Shown here: one piece after another, positions 24,432-32,905 of the stretch
Layout of the letters: each line of letters opens with the position of its first letter
How positions within the stretch are numbered: position 1 is the stretch's first letter
DNA from: Candidatus Zixiibacteriota bacterium
Lineage (GTDB): Bacteria; Zixibacteria; MSB-5A5; GN15; PGXB01
Reading direction: 5' to 3'
Length of the DNA stretch: 35,949 bases
Assembly: GCA_900498245.1 (NCBI GenBank)
Contig: LS998015.1
Span: 96,430 to 132,378 of the forward strand
Notes under the pieces: model-generated
What the model was told of the DNA's origin: nothing
The model's database searches: none
What the model saw: only the letters and a program-made list of their open reading frames with translations
Made by a program: the position numbers and the translations under genes

Positions 24432-25298
24432 ATGTATGTATCGTATTGCTTAAATTCAATGAAAGATCAAATTAGAAAGCAGCTGTTGGAGCAGATCGGG
24501 GTCTCACAACCGATTCCATTTCAACCCAAACCCAAGCGAAAAACCGAATCGGGCCTTCCCGAGGAGTGTATATTAGTCGTGGACGATGAGCCGTCCTGCC
24601 TTGAGTTGGTATCGACAGTGCTTGAAGAGAATGTTTATAACTCCATTACAGCTTCATCGGCCGAGGAAGGCCGCAATCTGCTGCAAAGGCATTCGGGAAT
24701 ATCGATGATAATAACTGACCTAAAGATGCCTCAAGAGGACGGATTTACTCTTTTGAAATTTGTCCGCGACAATCTGCGTTTCAATAAAATTCCGGTCATT
24801 GTCTTGACTTGCTGCGCAGACAGAAATATTGTCATGCAGGCAATTGAACAGGGAGCAGACGATTTTATAATGAAGCCTTTTACTCCGGAGGTGTTGCTAA
24901 CACGCATTGAAAGAGTCTTTGGCCGGACAAAGAAGAATATTCTGATTGTGACTGATAATGCGGTTTCGGCATCAATTCTCGAAAGGACCTTGGCCGGCAA
25001 TGACTATAGGGCTTTTGTCGCCGCCAATGGTCATCAGGCCAAGGAAATCATTTCGCGCGAGACGATTGACATGTCCTTATGCGAGCTGGTATTGGAAGAT
25101 ATGACTGGCTTTGATTTAATGACGACGGCCCATGAATGTTATTACTTCGTGCCGTTCCTGTTCCTGGCCGACGGCAATATTTTATTAAGCAGCGAGGATA
25201 TAAAATCTGTTGGCGGCTTTGGCCTGATCAATAAGCCGTTTATCAACTCCGAGGTTTTACTGGAGGTTGAGAAGTGTCTTACCCGAAGCCGCAGATAA
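24432..25298 (+). CDS. Double receiver-domain response regulator
   Basis: This is a 288-residue protein. After ~45 linker residues the first REC domain (~48-165) is complete: VVDDE, phosphoacceptor in ITDLKMP, LTCCAD, MKPF. The second REC (~172-285) is altered. It keeps LIVTDN, an aspartate in LVLEDMTG and NKPF, but the loop after the aspartate is shorter by about 4 residues and the T/S position (FLADGN) is not typical. There is no output domain, so it is a phosphorelay intermediate or a competitor receiver. No ribosome site is seen at ATG 24432 or at the in-frame ATG 24459, so the start is uncertain. It precedes the PAS kinase operon by 560 bp and probably works with it. A promoter element of the repeated type lies just upstream. 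Confidence 0.8.
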   Translation: MYVSYCLNSMKDQIRKQLLEQIGVSQPIPFQPKPKRKTESGLPEECILVVDDEPSCLELVSTVLEENVYNSITASSAEEGRNLLQRHSGISMIITDLKMPQEDGFTLLKFVRDNLRFNKIPVIVLTCCADRNIVMQAIEQGADDFIMKPFTPEVLLTRIERVFGRTKKNILIVTDNAVSASILERTLAGNDYRAFVAANGHQAKEIISRETIDMSLCELVLEDMTGFDLMTTAHECYYFVPFLFLADGNILLSSEDIKSVGGFGLINKPFINSEVLLEVEKCLTRSRR

Positions 25299-25858
25299 AT
25301 ATGGGGATTCCCTCCTGATGACCCCGCAATGCTGTTTTATTTATCCCAAAACCTAAATCTCCTTCCTATTTATAAACATATTCACAATACCCTCTTCATA
25401 AAGATGATGTTTACCGGTTCCGGTATGGTATGCCGGTTAAGACAGACTGCATTTGTTCATCGGGATGACGTCCTTTATTTCATTTCCTCTTGAATATCTG
25501 CAAGTTACGCAGGATCGAAGAGGTCGGGAATTGCCGCATAATGTATGTTGCACTGACAGATTCTGTCAGTCTGAATATTCTTTGACAGGAGGGGTGCTTA
25601 TATCCGCAACTATGCATTAAGATAATAATCATGCGGTGAACCCGTCTGTTGCACTAATCATTTATTTGGATGCTCCGATATATAATATGGATGCAATCGA
25701 TATTTAATGTCGGATTTATGCTGGTTGAGCAATGCACGATGGTATGGCAATGCAGGAAAGTGACGCCATTTCTTTGGCCTGCATAAGCAGGGGTATTTAA
25801 GACAGGCGCTTTGCTGAATTATAGATTCACATGACGAAATTTAACAGGGGTTAATGTT
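25299..25858. other. Intergenic region upstream of the kinase operon
   Basis: No gene is supported. Besides promoter copy F it contains a small CCTGC-ATAA-GCAGG hairpin at 25778-25791 and two TGTTGCACT direct repeats (about 25545 and 25648). The predicted leader of the kinase operon from copy F is about 245 nt. Confidence 0.4.
25542..25604 (+). promoter_or_regulatory. CTGnC/CTGTCA promoter element, copy F (palindromic)
   Basis: A perfect 9+1+9 palindrome, ACTGACAGA-T-TCTGTCAGT, lies at 25552-25570; CTGACA and CTGTCA within it are 10 bp apart. A second unit follows: TTGACA (25582-25587), then exactly 11 nt, then TATATC (25599-25604), the same spacing as the other copies. The site before the -10 box and the palindrome together could bind two dimers. 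Confidence 0.5.
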
Positions 25859-28156
25859 ATGACAGGGGAAATATTACTTCAGCCGAACATGGAAAAATAT
25901 CGATATCTATATGAAAGTGCACCGGTCGGCTTATATCGAAGTGCCGTAGCCGACGGCAAGATATTGGAATGCAACAAATATATGGCACAGATGTTTGGCT
26001 TCGAAGATATAACTCAGTTCATAGCCAGTTTCAAATTTGCCAATTATTATATTAATCCGGACGATCGCCAGGCAATAATATCGCAGTTATTGCAGGAAGG
26101 TCACGTATACGGGAAACCTGCCTTATTAAGACGCCGCGACGGAACGCGTATTCTGATTAAATTCAGCGCCGCCCTGTCTTCAGACCAAAGATATATTGAC
26201 GGTGTTGCATTTGATGCCACGGATCAATTTCAGGCTGAAGAGAGATTCCAGGTTATTTTCGATTCTATCAATGAAGGCATCCTGATGCTGGATACAGAGG
26301 ACTTTAAGATCCTCGAGGCAAATCAAAAGGCCTGCGAAATGTTTGGTTATTCCAGCAAGGAATTTCTCAGAGTTGATACGACGCTACTTCATTCCGGAGA
26401 AGCCCTCTATAACGAGGAAGAGTTTAAGACTCGGCTGAAGAATTCCCCTGACAGCCGGCTGCAGGCCCTGGCCTGGCGCTGCCGCAGGAAGAACGGTGAA
26501 TTATTCTGGGTGGAATTAAACACCAAGCCGGCAACTATTGGAGGAAAGCCCCAGCTCATCATTTCCGGTCACGATATTACAATAAGAAAACGAATCCAGG
26601 AGTCTCTGATTGAAAGTGAAGCCCGCATGCGGGCGATGACCGATTCGGCCCAGGACGCCATTATAATTATGGATGATTCCGGTAATATCTCATATTGGAA
26701 TCCGGCCGCAGAGAAAATTCTGAGATATAAATCGGATGAAGCCATCGGTAAGCCTCTTCATTATTTATTGGGTCCGAAACGTCATCATGAAGCATTTGAA
26801 AAAGCCTTTGCTACATTTGTCCAAACCGGTCAGGGTAATGCCGTAGGCAAGACCCTGGAGCTTGAGGCGGTTAGAAAGGATGGCAATGAGATTCCGATAG
26901 AGCTCTCGATGTCGGCAATGCATATCAAAGGTGCCTGGCATGCTATCGGCATTATGAGAGATATCAGCGGGAGAAAAAAAGGTGAGGAAGCTCTTCGCGA
27001 AAGTGAAGAGAAATTTCGGATCATTACTGATTCGGCCAAAGACGGCATAATCATGATCGACGATGAAGGCAAAATATGTTTATGGAATAAGGCCGCAATA
27101 TCCATTTTTGGCTTTTCAAATGAAGAAGCAGTGGATCAGAATCTATTTAGATTGCTGAAAGTCGATCAGGATCCCAACTGGCAAAAATTCAGAATTGATA
27201 TTGATAGAAGCTCAATCCCCGAGGTTGGGGCTTTGGAAATTGCGGAATTACAGGCGATTAGTAAGAATGGCCTGGCCGTGCCCGTTGAAGTCTCGGTTTC
27301 TACCATTAAGCTCAAAGGAAAGTGGGTCGCTATTGCTATTGTCAGAGACATTTCTGAACTACAAAGAAACCGCTCGCAACTGGTTCAGTCCGAGAAATTG
27401 GCAGCGATTGGCACTTTAGCGGCCGGGGTCGCGCATGAAATCAACAATCCAATCGGTTACATAAGCTCCAACTTGAACACTCTGGCCAAATATGCCCTGA
27501 AGATCAAATCTAGCTTTAGTAATTATGCCCCGGCTGATAAGGAAGAAGCCGAGCAGGTTTCGGAAATTTTGGATGATTGTGCCAGCGCCATTAATGAATC
27601 CCTGGAGGGGGCAGCGCGGGTCAAGAAAATTGTTGCTGATCTAAAGTCGTTTTCACGCATTGACAGGGCTGAGCATGAATACGCCAACATCAATGAAGGG
27701 ATTGAAAGTACTCTAAATATAGTATGGAATGAACTAAAATATAAATGTAAAGTTGAGAGACAATTCGGTCAAATACCGGAATTATACTGTATTCCCAATC
27801 AGTTAAACCAGGTTTTAATGAATCTCCTGGTAAATGCCGGTCAGGCTATCACTGGCGAAAGTGGCTTAATACAGATTAGGACTTGGGCAGATCAGGGCAA
27901 TATTTTTATTTCCGTGAAGGATAATGGCTGCGGGATCCCCAAGGAAAATCTGTCCAAAATATTTGAGGCCTTTTTCACGACCAAGGCGGTTGGAAAAGGG
28001 ACCGGTTTGGGATTGAGTCTGACATACGATATTATAAAGAAGCATAAGGGCAGGATTGATGTCGAAAGCGAACCCGGCAAAGGAACAGAGTTTATTATCA
28101 CTTTGCCTTTGGAGAATGGGCTGAATGAAAAAGCATACAGTGCTGCTGGTCGATGA
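25859..28156 (+). CDS. PAS-rich cytoplasmic sensor histidine kinase
   Basis: This is a 765-residue soluble kinase. Four PAS domains span about 15-125, 128-245, 252-370 and 378-500. The dimerisation/phosphoacceptor box is GTLAAGVAHEINNP with H526, followed by an ATPase domain with N-box NQVLMNLLVNAGQAI, G1 DNGCGIP, the F-box EAFFTTK and G2 GTGLGLSL. No transmembrane helix is present, so it senses a cytoplasmic cue such as redox or a cofactor, or a partner. It has no receiver of its own; the next gene encodes one and overlaps the stop by 32 bp, so phosphotransfer to it is likely, as in a polycistronic two-component operon. AGGGG is upstream of the ATG. Confidence 0.93.
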   Translation: MTGEILLQPNMEKYRYLYESAPVGLYRSAVADGKILECNKYMAQMFGFEDITQFIASFKFANYYINPDDRQAIISQLLQEGHVYGKPALLRRRDGTRILIKFSAALSSDQRYIDGVAFDATDQFQAEERFQVIFDSINEGILMLDTEDFKILEANQKACEMFGYSSKEFLRVDTTLLHSGEALYNEEEFKTRLKNSPDSRLQALAWRCRRKNGELFWVELNTKPATIGGKPQLIISGHDITIRKRIQESLIESEARMRAMTDSAQDAIIIMDDSGNISYWNPAAEKILRYKSDEAIGKPLHYLLGPKRHHEAFEKAFATFVQTGQGNAVGKTLELEAVRKDGNEIPIELSMSAMHIKGAWHAIGIMRDISGRKKGEEALRESEEKFRIITDSAKDGIIMIDDEGKICLWNKAAISIFGFSNEEAVDQNLFRLLKVDQDPNWQKFRIDIDRSSIPEVGALEIAELQAISKNGLAVPVEVSVSTIKLKGKWVAIAIVRDISELQRNRSQLVQSEKLAAIGTLAAGVAHEINNPIGYISSNLNTLAKYALKIKSSFSNYAPADKEEAEQVSEILDDCASAINESLEGAARVKKIVADLKSFSRIDRAEHEYANINEGIESTLNIVWNELKYKCKVERQFGQIPELYCIPNQLNQVLMNLLVNAGQAITGESGLIQIRTWADQGNIFISVKDNGCGIPKENLSKIFEAFFTTKAVGKGTGLGLSLTYDIIKKHKGRIDVESEPGKGTEFIITLPLENGLNEKAYSAAGR

Positions 28157-28952
28157 CGAGCCTAATGTTTTGAAATCTCTTAAGAGATTGATGATTGACA
28201 CTGATTATCAAATTCTCACAGCAGAATCCGGGGAAGAGGGCCTGAAAATTCTGGACCGGGAAAATATCCATCTGGTGATTTCAGATTATCGAATGCCGGG
28301 AATGAATGGGGTTGAATTTCTAAAAAAGGTTAAGGATAGGTTTCCGGAGACAATGAGGCTGATTTTAAGCGGTTTTGCTGACGCCACGGCAATTGTCGAT
28401 GCCATTAACGATGGCCAGGTATATAAGTTCATGCCCAAGCCCTGGAATGATCAGGAATTGATGACCACAGTCAAAAGGGCCTTGGAGCAACTTGACCTGC
28501 AGCAGGAAAACACAAAGTTGTATCAGGAATTGCAGGAAAGAAACAAGGCCCTGGAGGAACTGACAGCGGGTTTGGAATCAGCTATAGGCCAGCGAACCAA
28601 AGACCTTGAATCAAAGAACCGGGCCCTGGCAATCGCCCATAAAATTCTCGACTTATTGCCGGTTGGTGTCCTCGGTATCGATATGAATTTCACCGTGGCA
28701 TATATGAATGAATCCCTGAGCAATTTCATAGATATTAGTCGCATATACCCTGGTTCAGATGCCTCCGCTTTTCTGGATGAGTCTATTTTATCGATAATTC
28801 GAGCAGCTTTGAATGACGAAAATCAGCAGGTAGGCTGTCATGATGCCGGCAGTAATATAATATGCACCCCGCTCAAGAACAAAGCCGGAGTAATTGTGAC
28901 TTTTGTCGGGGTGTCTGATCTTGGCGTTCTGAAATGGCCTAATGAAAGTTAG
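28125..28952 (+). CDS. REC response regulator with coiled coil and PAS-like C-terminus
   Basis: This is a 275-residue protein. Residues ~4-120 are a REC domain (LLVDDEP, SDYRMPG with the acceptor at ~53, SGFAD, and KPWND). A coiled coil follows at ~125-180 and a small PAS-like fold at ~185-270 (LLPVGVLGIDMNFTVAYMNES). No DNA-binding or enzyme domain is seen, so it may relay the signal by protein contact. The start overlaps the kinase gene by 32 bp and has GGAG upstream inside that coding region, which suggests coupled translation. The KPW[DEN]D signature in the last loop is shared with the two other receivers of this operon and is common in RECs joined to HD-GYP. Confidence 0.88.
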   Translation: MKKHTVLLVDDEPNVLKSLKRLMIDTDYQILTAESGEEGLKILDRENIHLVISDYRMPGMNGVEFLKKVKDRFPETMRLILSGFADATAIVDAINDGQVYKFMPKPWNDQELMTTVKRALEQLDLQQENTKLYQELQERNKALEELTAGLESAIGQRTKDLESKNRALAIAHKILDLLPVGVLGIDMNFTVAYMNESLSNFIDISRIYPGSDASAFLDESILSIIRAALNDENQQVGCHDAGSNIICTPLKNKAGVIVTFVGVSDLGVLKWPNES

Positions 28953-28964
28953 AAGGGAGCGAAT

Positions 28965-30299
28965 GTGAGCGAGACTTCAAAATATACTATTTTATTGGTT
29001 GACGATGAAGAAGGAATTCTGAGAGCCCTCCAGCGCCTTTTTAAAGGCCAGAATTTGACCATTCTTACGGCGACTAACGGCGCAGACGCCCTTATTCTTC
29101 TCAAAAACAGTAAGGTTAATTTGATTATATCGGATCAACGGATGCCGGGCATGTCGGGAGTGGAACTATTAACAAAATCGCGAGACATTCAGCCTGACGC
29201 CATTCGCATTTTGCTGACCGGATATGCTGATATAGAATCGACCGTATCCGCAATAAACAGCGGCGCCATAAGATATTATATCACCAAACCATGGGAAGAC
29301 GAATTGCTTTTGAGTCGCGTTCATGAATCTCTTGAATTGTATGATATGATAACCGACAACAAGCGGCTGAATGAAATTACGCATCGGCAGAATGAAGAGC
29401 TCCGCCATATGAATCGCACATTGGAAGATCGAGTCGCCAAGCAGACGGCCGAGATCAAAAGTCAGAATGAGGAATTATTAAGGAGTTTCATGGAGACAAT
29501 AAAGGCCTTTTCCACAATATTGGAACTGCGCCTTAAGGAGGTGGGCAGCCATTCTCAACGGGTGGCCTCCCTAGTTAAGAAGATCATTCAATCCATGGGT
29601 CTCAATAAAAAGGAGTTTCAGGATATCGTGGTCGGAGCTTTCCTTCATGATATCGGAAAGATCAGCTATTCAGATGGGCTACTCAAAAAGGCGCCGGGGA
29701 CATACATCAAATCAGAAATGGAGATTGTCACCCGGCATCCCATTCAGGGACAGAGCTGTGTAATTGCCATAAACGGTTTTGAGGAGATTGCCCTGATTAT
29801 ACGTCACCATCATGAAAATTTCGATGGCTCGGGATATCCGGATTTTCTGCGGGGTCACGATATTCCGCTCGGCGCACGAATAATAAGAATCGCGGATTCC
29901 TTTGATCATCAAGCCTTTGCGCGCGGTTACCCTGATAAAAAAACTCTTAATGATTCTGCCGCTCATCTGGTTCGCGAATCCGGAACCAGCTTTGATCCTC
30001 AATTGGTCAAAAGGTTTATAGATTTGGACATTGCCGCTCAGTACTATCACAAGGAACTTGCTGATACTAAGGTGGTGAAGGCCATTAATTTGGAAAAGAA
30101 TATGGTGGTGGCCGAAAATATATACACAAATAGCGGGATGTTTGTCTTGCCGCGAGGAGCCCGCTTATCTCCGGAAATGATCGCCCGAATAGTGAAGATC
30201 GACAAGTTTGAGCCAATCTCCCGCGGCATTACTGTCTACAGGCAGAAAGATATTGAAAGGAATGAAAATGAACCAGTTCAAAATACTGTTAGTGGATGA
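28965..30299 (+). CDS. REC-HD-GYP response regulator (probable c-di-GMP phosphodiesterase)
   Basis: This is a 444-residue protein. REC spans ~8-125 (VDDEE, SDQRMPGMSG, LTGYAD, KPWED). A short helix linker is followed by an HD-GYP domain at ~165-360 with the hallmark HD (H228, D229 in FLHDIGK), HHENFDGSGYP (GYP at 290-292) and LGARIIRIADSFD. A C-terminal module at ~375-435 (AENIYTNSGMFVLPRGARL) also occurs alone in the product of 30782-31150. Family members hydrolyse cyclic-di-GMP when phosphorylated. The start is GTG at 28965 with AAGGGAG upstream; ATG at 28963 overlaps it but reads directly into TGA. The gap to the previous gene is 12 bp. Confidence 0.92.
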   Translation: MSETSKYTILLVDDEEGILRALQRLFKGQNLTILTATNGADALILLKNSKVNLIISDQRMPGMSGVELLTKSRDIQPDAIRILLTGYADIESTVSAINSGAIRYYITKPWEDELLLSRVHESLELYDMITDNKRLNEITHRQNEELRHMNRTLEDRVAKQTAEIKSQNEELLRSFMETIKAFSTILELRLKEVGSHSQRVASLVKKIIQSMGLNKKEFQDIVVGAFLHDIGKISYSDGLLKKAPGTYIKSEMEIVTRHPIQGQSCVIAINGFEEIALIIRHHHENFDGSGYPDFLRGHDIPLGARIIRIADSFDHQAFARGYPDKKTLNDSAAHLVRESGTSFDPQLVKRFIDLDIAAQYYHKELADTKVVKAINLEKNMVVAENIYTNSGMFVLPRGARLSPEMIARIVKIDKFEPISRGITVYRQKDIERNENEPVQNTVSG

Positions 30300-30777
30300 T
30301 TCGCCGCTTATCCTGAAGGCCCTGGAAAGAATGTTGAAAAACCGGGGATATGAAATATTCAGGGCTGCTTCTGGTCATGAGGCTCTGGAAGTGCTCAATG
30401 CTTACGAAATAGATCTGATAATTACCGATGAAAATATGCCGGGACTGTCTGGGACCAATTTGCTCGGCGCATTGAAAACCCTTTATCCGGATGTTATACG
30501 CATTATGCTGACCGGGATGCAGGATGTGGAGGTCCTCAAGAATGCCATCAATAAGGGCGAAATATACCGTTTCTTCACCAAACCCTGGGATGATTTCGAG
30601 CTATCAATCGCGGTCCGCCAGGGGTTGCAGCAGCGGCAATTGCAAAAGGAAAATGCGACACTCAAAGGCATAATCGGCCGGCAGTCCAAGGTCATGACCG
30701 AATTGGAAAAGGAATATCCGGGCATTTCACAAAAGAATCTGGCGTCCGATGGGTCGCTGATAATAAATGAGGACTAA
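30268..30777 (+). CDS. Single REC domain with C-terminal coiled coil
   Basis: This is a 169-residue receiver protein: LLVDDSP, TDENMPGLSG (acceptor D ~52), LTGMQD and FFTKPWDD, then a helical tail (~120-160). It has no output domain; it probably shuttles phosphate or titrates the kinase. I prefer ATG 30268 with GAAAGG at a 7-nt spacing. The ATG at 30262 would put the site too close, and the longer frame to 30208 has no site. The gene overlaps the HD-GYP stop by 32 bp. It belongs to the tight operon from 25859 to 32009 and shares the KPW signature. Confidence 0.87.
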   Translation: MNQFKILLVDDSPLILKALERMLKNRGYEIFRAASGHEALEVLNAYEIDLIITDENMPGLSGTNLLGALKTLYPDVIRIMLTGMQDVEVLKNAINKGEIYRFFTKPWDDFELSIAVRQGLQQRQLQKENATLKGIIGRQSKVMTELEKEYPGISQKNLASDGSLIINED

Positions 30778-30781
30778 CCTG

Positions 30782-31150
30782 ATGCCTGTGTTATTGAAGA
30801 CCAGATTGGCCGAGACTGTCATAGGAAGGCGTCTGGCGGAGAATATTTATGACAGTTTGGGTATTCTCCTGGGCCGCAAAGGGGAATTCATCACCAATGC
30901 CCTGCTTTCTGACCTAGCGGAAGCTGAAATTGCGGAAATTTCAATATTGGAGGACGAATCCGGGCAGGCAGTGGAAAAGAATGGTTTTGCGGATCCCGAA
31001 GCGGCTCAGATCGATTTTGAGAAAATAGACCGCAAAATCGATAAAATTTTTGCCTTAGTTGCTCAATATGACGAAATACAGCAAATGTCAGCCATGATAA
31101 AAAGAATCATCCGGGAGATGCCCTCTAATTTTATATTCAGTAGCCGATAA
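30782..31150 (+). CDS. Stand-alone module related to the C-terminus of the HD-GYP protein
   Basis: This is a 122-residue protein. The segment GRRLAENIYDSLGILLGRKGEFIT (~16-39) lines up with AENIYTNSGMFVLPRGARLSPE in the C-terminal tail of the REC-HD-GYP gene two positions upstream. A similar acidic region follows (SISILEDE-like) and then a coiled-coil tail (~75-115). No enzyme motif is present. It may act as a stand-alone copy of that regulatory module, modulating HD-GYP or HDOD partners. ATG 30782 has GAGGA upstream; the in-frame ATG at 30767 overlaps the previous stop codon. The next gene starts 19 bp after its stop. Confidence 0.65.
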   Translation: MPVLLKTRLAETVIGRRLAENIYDSLGILLGRKGEFITNALLSDLAEAEIAEISILEDESGQAVEKNGFADPEAAQIDFEKIDRKIDKIFALVAQYDEIQQMSAMIKRIIREMPSNFIFSSR

Positions 31151-31169
31151 CGAGCTTTTGAGGAAAGTT

Positions 31170-32009
31170 ATGCCGGATTTGCGAATCATAGTTGACAATG
31201 CCATTGAACTCCCCTCGCCCCCCATTGTCATTCAGCATCTGCAGGAGTTATTCAAAAAAGACGAGGTTCAGGGTCATGAAATCGCCAGAATAGTGGAGAT
31301 GGACCAGTCGCTTACCGCGAGGGTTCTGCGACTGGTGAACTCGCCCTTTTATGGCTTTTCGCGTAAGGTTATATCAGTTGAAGAGGCGGTCACCATGCTG
31401 GGGCTGAATACCATAAGGCAGCTGCTTCTGGGGACGTCATTGTTGAGCATTTTGAAAGTGGCTAATCAATCCTCCCGCATTAATGGCTTCTGGATGCATT
31501 CTTTGGGTGTCGGGGTGATTGCCAAAGCAATTTTGTCCCATCGTGACAGGGAAGTGCAAAGCGAGGCCTTTTTGGGCGGGCTTCTGCATGATATCGGGCG
31601 GTTTATCCTTCTAAAATCAAACCCCGCCCGATTTGACGAATTCTATGTCGGCGAAGACGCGGCTGTTGACCTAAAGGGGGAAGCCGAGTATTTTGGTGTT
31701 GACCATCAGAAAATCGGGGAAGCTTTGGCGAGAAAATGGAATTTTCCGGAAAGCATTTGCCTTGTCATTGGTCGCCATCATTGTCCGCGGGAGTGCCGAA
31801 ACCAAAATATCCTCGTTGCATCTATCAATATTGCGGACATTATCTGCCATGGCTTTGATATAGGCAAGAGTGGCAATTTTTATGTTTCTGATTTTAATCC
31901 TGAATTGTGGAAGGCCCTGGGGCTGAGATTTTCGGATCTGGAAAAAAGGCTCTACAGCGCCATAATCGAATTAGAGAAATCAAAGGAATTTTTCCTAGAA
32001 ATCGCCTGA
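31170..32009 (+). CDS. HDOD domain protein
   Basis: This is a 279-residue protein consisting of one HDOD domain, an HD-related fold that usually lacks catalysis and mediates signalling-protein contacts. It shows the typical LPSPPIVIQHLQELF start, ITVEEAV-like VISVEEAVTMLGLNTIRQLLLG, GLLHDIGRFILL and IGRHHC. ATG 31170 has GAGGAAAG upstream; an alternative TTG at 31158 would add four residues. It is the last gene of the sensor-kinase operon and ends 68 bp before a convergent gene. In other bacteria HDOD proteins sit with c-di-GMP and two-component genes, which fits the HD-GYP here. Confidence 0.88.
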   Translation: MPDLRIIVDNAIELPSPPIVIQHLQELFKKDEVQGHEIARIVEMDQSLTARVLRLVNSPFYGFSRKVISVEEAVTMLGLNTIRQLLLGTSLLSILKVANQSSRINGFWMHSLGVGVIAKAILSHRDREVQSEAFLGGLLHDIGRFILLKSNPARFDEFYVGEDAAVDLKGEAEYFGVDHQKIGEALARKWNFPESICLVIGRHHCPRECRNQNILVASINIADIICHGFDIGKSGNFYVSDFNPELWKALGLRFSDLEKRLYSAIIELEKSKEFFLEIA

Positions 32010-32077
32010 AAACTAATTAATTTGACCCGAATCGATCCCGGGAATATTTTCTTAAATATCTATAATCCCTTTTAAAA

Positions 32078-32416
32078 TCATCGCTTTCCGCATGGAAATG
32101 GGCCATAAGTTGAACGGATCCAGTTTTCAATGTGAAGCCTATCAGCGTCAGTATATTGGTCGCCCGACATTTTGTATACCCCGACCCAAATATTTTTCCC
32201 TCGACAATGATTCTCCCAGCAATCCCGTCTTTCGTGAGTATCGATACGCTCACCTAATTCCTCGGTTTGTCCGACATCAAGGATGTTCCATTTCCCCTGC
32301 ATTCCAACACACAAAATAATATAGACAGCAGAAAGGTCTGAGAAATTCGCACTTGCCAAAGGCCGACAGAGAAACGAGTAGCTACCAATAGTGACCGTTG
32401 TCGGCTGGATGGGCAT
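32078..32416 (-). CDS. GIY-YIG-like nuclease-fold protein
   Basis: This is a 112-residue protein on the minus strand. A variant GIY-YIG pattern is seen: VYI at 31-33, LDVGQT (46-51) in place of YIG-T, a conserved Arg (R57) and E97-N98 in HIENWI. Because the first motif is VYI rather than GIY and the surrounding His/Arg differ, nuclease activity is uncertain. The ribosome site AGGAGG stands 7 nt upstream of the ATG, which makes the start secure. It runs convergent to the HDOD gene. Upstream lies a minus-strand copy of the repeated promoter element. Members of this small group are usually single-domain and of unknown role. Confidence 0.65.
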   Translation of the reverse strand: MPIQPTTVTIGSYSFLCRPLASANFSDLSAVYIILCVGMQGKWNILDVGQTEELGERIDTHERRDCWENHCRGKNIWVGVYKMSGDQYTDADRLHIENWIRSTYGPFPCGKR

Positions 32417-32450
32417 TTTGGGCCTCCTTCCCTTAAACTATAACCCTTTG

Positions 32451-32490
32451 AAATTACGGTGCTCCCCTGACAAAATCTGGCAGTTTGAGT
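32451..32490 (-). promoter_or_regulatory. CTGnC/CTGTCA promoter element, copy E
   Basis: On the minus strand the 15-mer TGCCAGATTTTGTCA occupies 32468-32482, preceded by GACTCAAAC. Exactly 11 nt after TGTCA comes TAATTT (32456-32451), the same spacing as copies A, B and D. The GIY-YIG gene begins 34 bp later. The opposite orientation of this copy relative to the others, together with its correct orientation to its own gene, supports a promoter role. Confidence 0.55.
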
Positions 32491-32587
32491 CAAAAAAATG
32501 TGGCCATGTCATAAATTTATTGTAAGCCATTGAAACATAAGACCTTCAATGATTTCAAAAAAGACAGTAGACAATGCTTAAATAAAA

Positions 32588-32610
32588 GACGCCGCCTTAA
32601 GGACGGCGTC
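32588..32610 (-). terminator. Minus-strand intrinsic terminator
   Basis: GACGCCG (32588-32594) pairs with CGGCGTC (32604-32610). On the minus strand the stem is followed by TTTTATT, so it terminates transcripts coming from the minus-strand genes at 33248-33828 or from the 32620-33240 region. On the plus strand the tail is poor. Confidence 0.6.
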
Positions 32611-32625
32611 CTTCTGGGAGGGACT

Positions 32626-32730
32626 ATGATTAGGCATCATTTGAAACGCCATGCCTGGGCGCTGATAATAAATTATCAAAAAAACAATTTTCAGTCAAGA
32701 AAATTATTTCTTTGGATCAGGTCTGCTTAA
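32626..32730 (+). CDS. Possible 34-aa basic peptide
   Basis: ATG 32626 has GGGAGGG upstream. The 34 codons give a very basic, His- and Arg-rich N-terminus (MIRHHLKRHAW) and no recognisable family. A hairpin precedes it. It could be noise: the base usage is not clearly coding and no promoter was identified. The 5' extension of the frame to 32530 would cross the hairpin and has no ribosome site. Confidence 0.2.
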   Translation: MIRHHLKRHAWALIINYQKNNFQSRKLFLWIRSA

Positions 32731-32905
32731 AATAAGTGTAGCTTTCTTTTTCTCTGTTGAGTAGCAGAGAATAAATAAATTTATAAAAAAACCCAGATCA
32801 AACTGAAATCCTGGCATAAAATGCCGATAGACAAGATAGATTGTCCTACCACGGCGCAGGGAAGCGATCATACAGCCTTGTACCTTACATTAACCCAAAC
32901 GCCAG

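Noticed and set aside
32254-32493. Alternative minus-strand ORF overlapping the GIY-YIG gene
   Set aside because: It shares its region with the GIY-YIG gene, crosses the promoter element at 32451-32490, and lacks a ribosome site.
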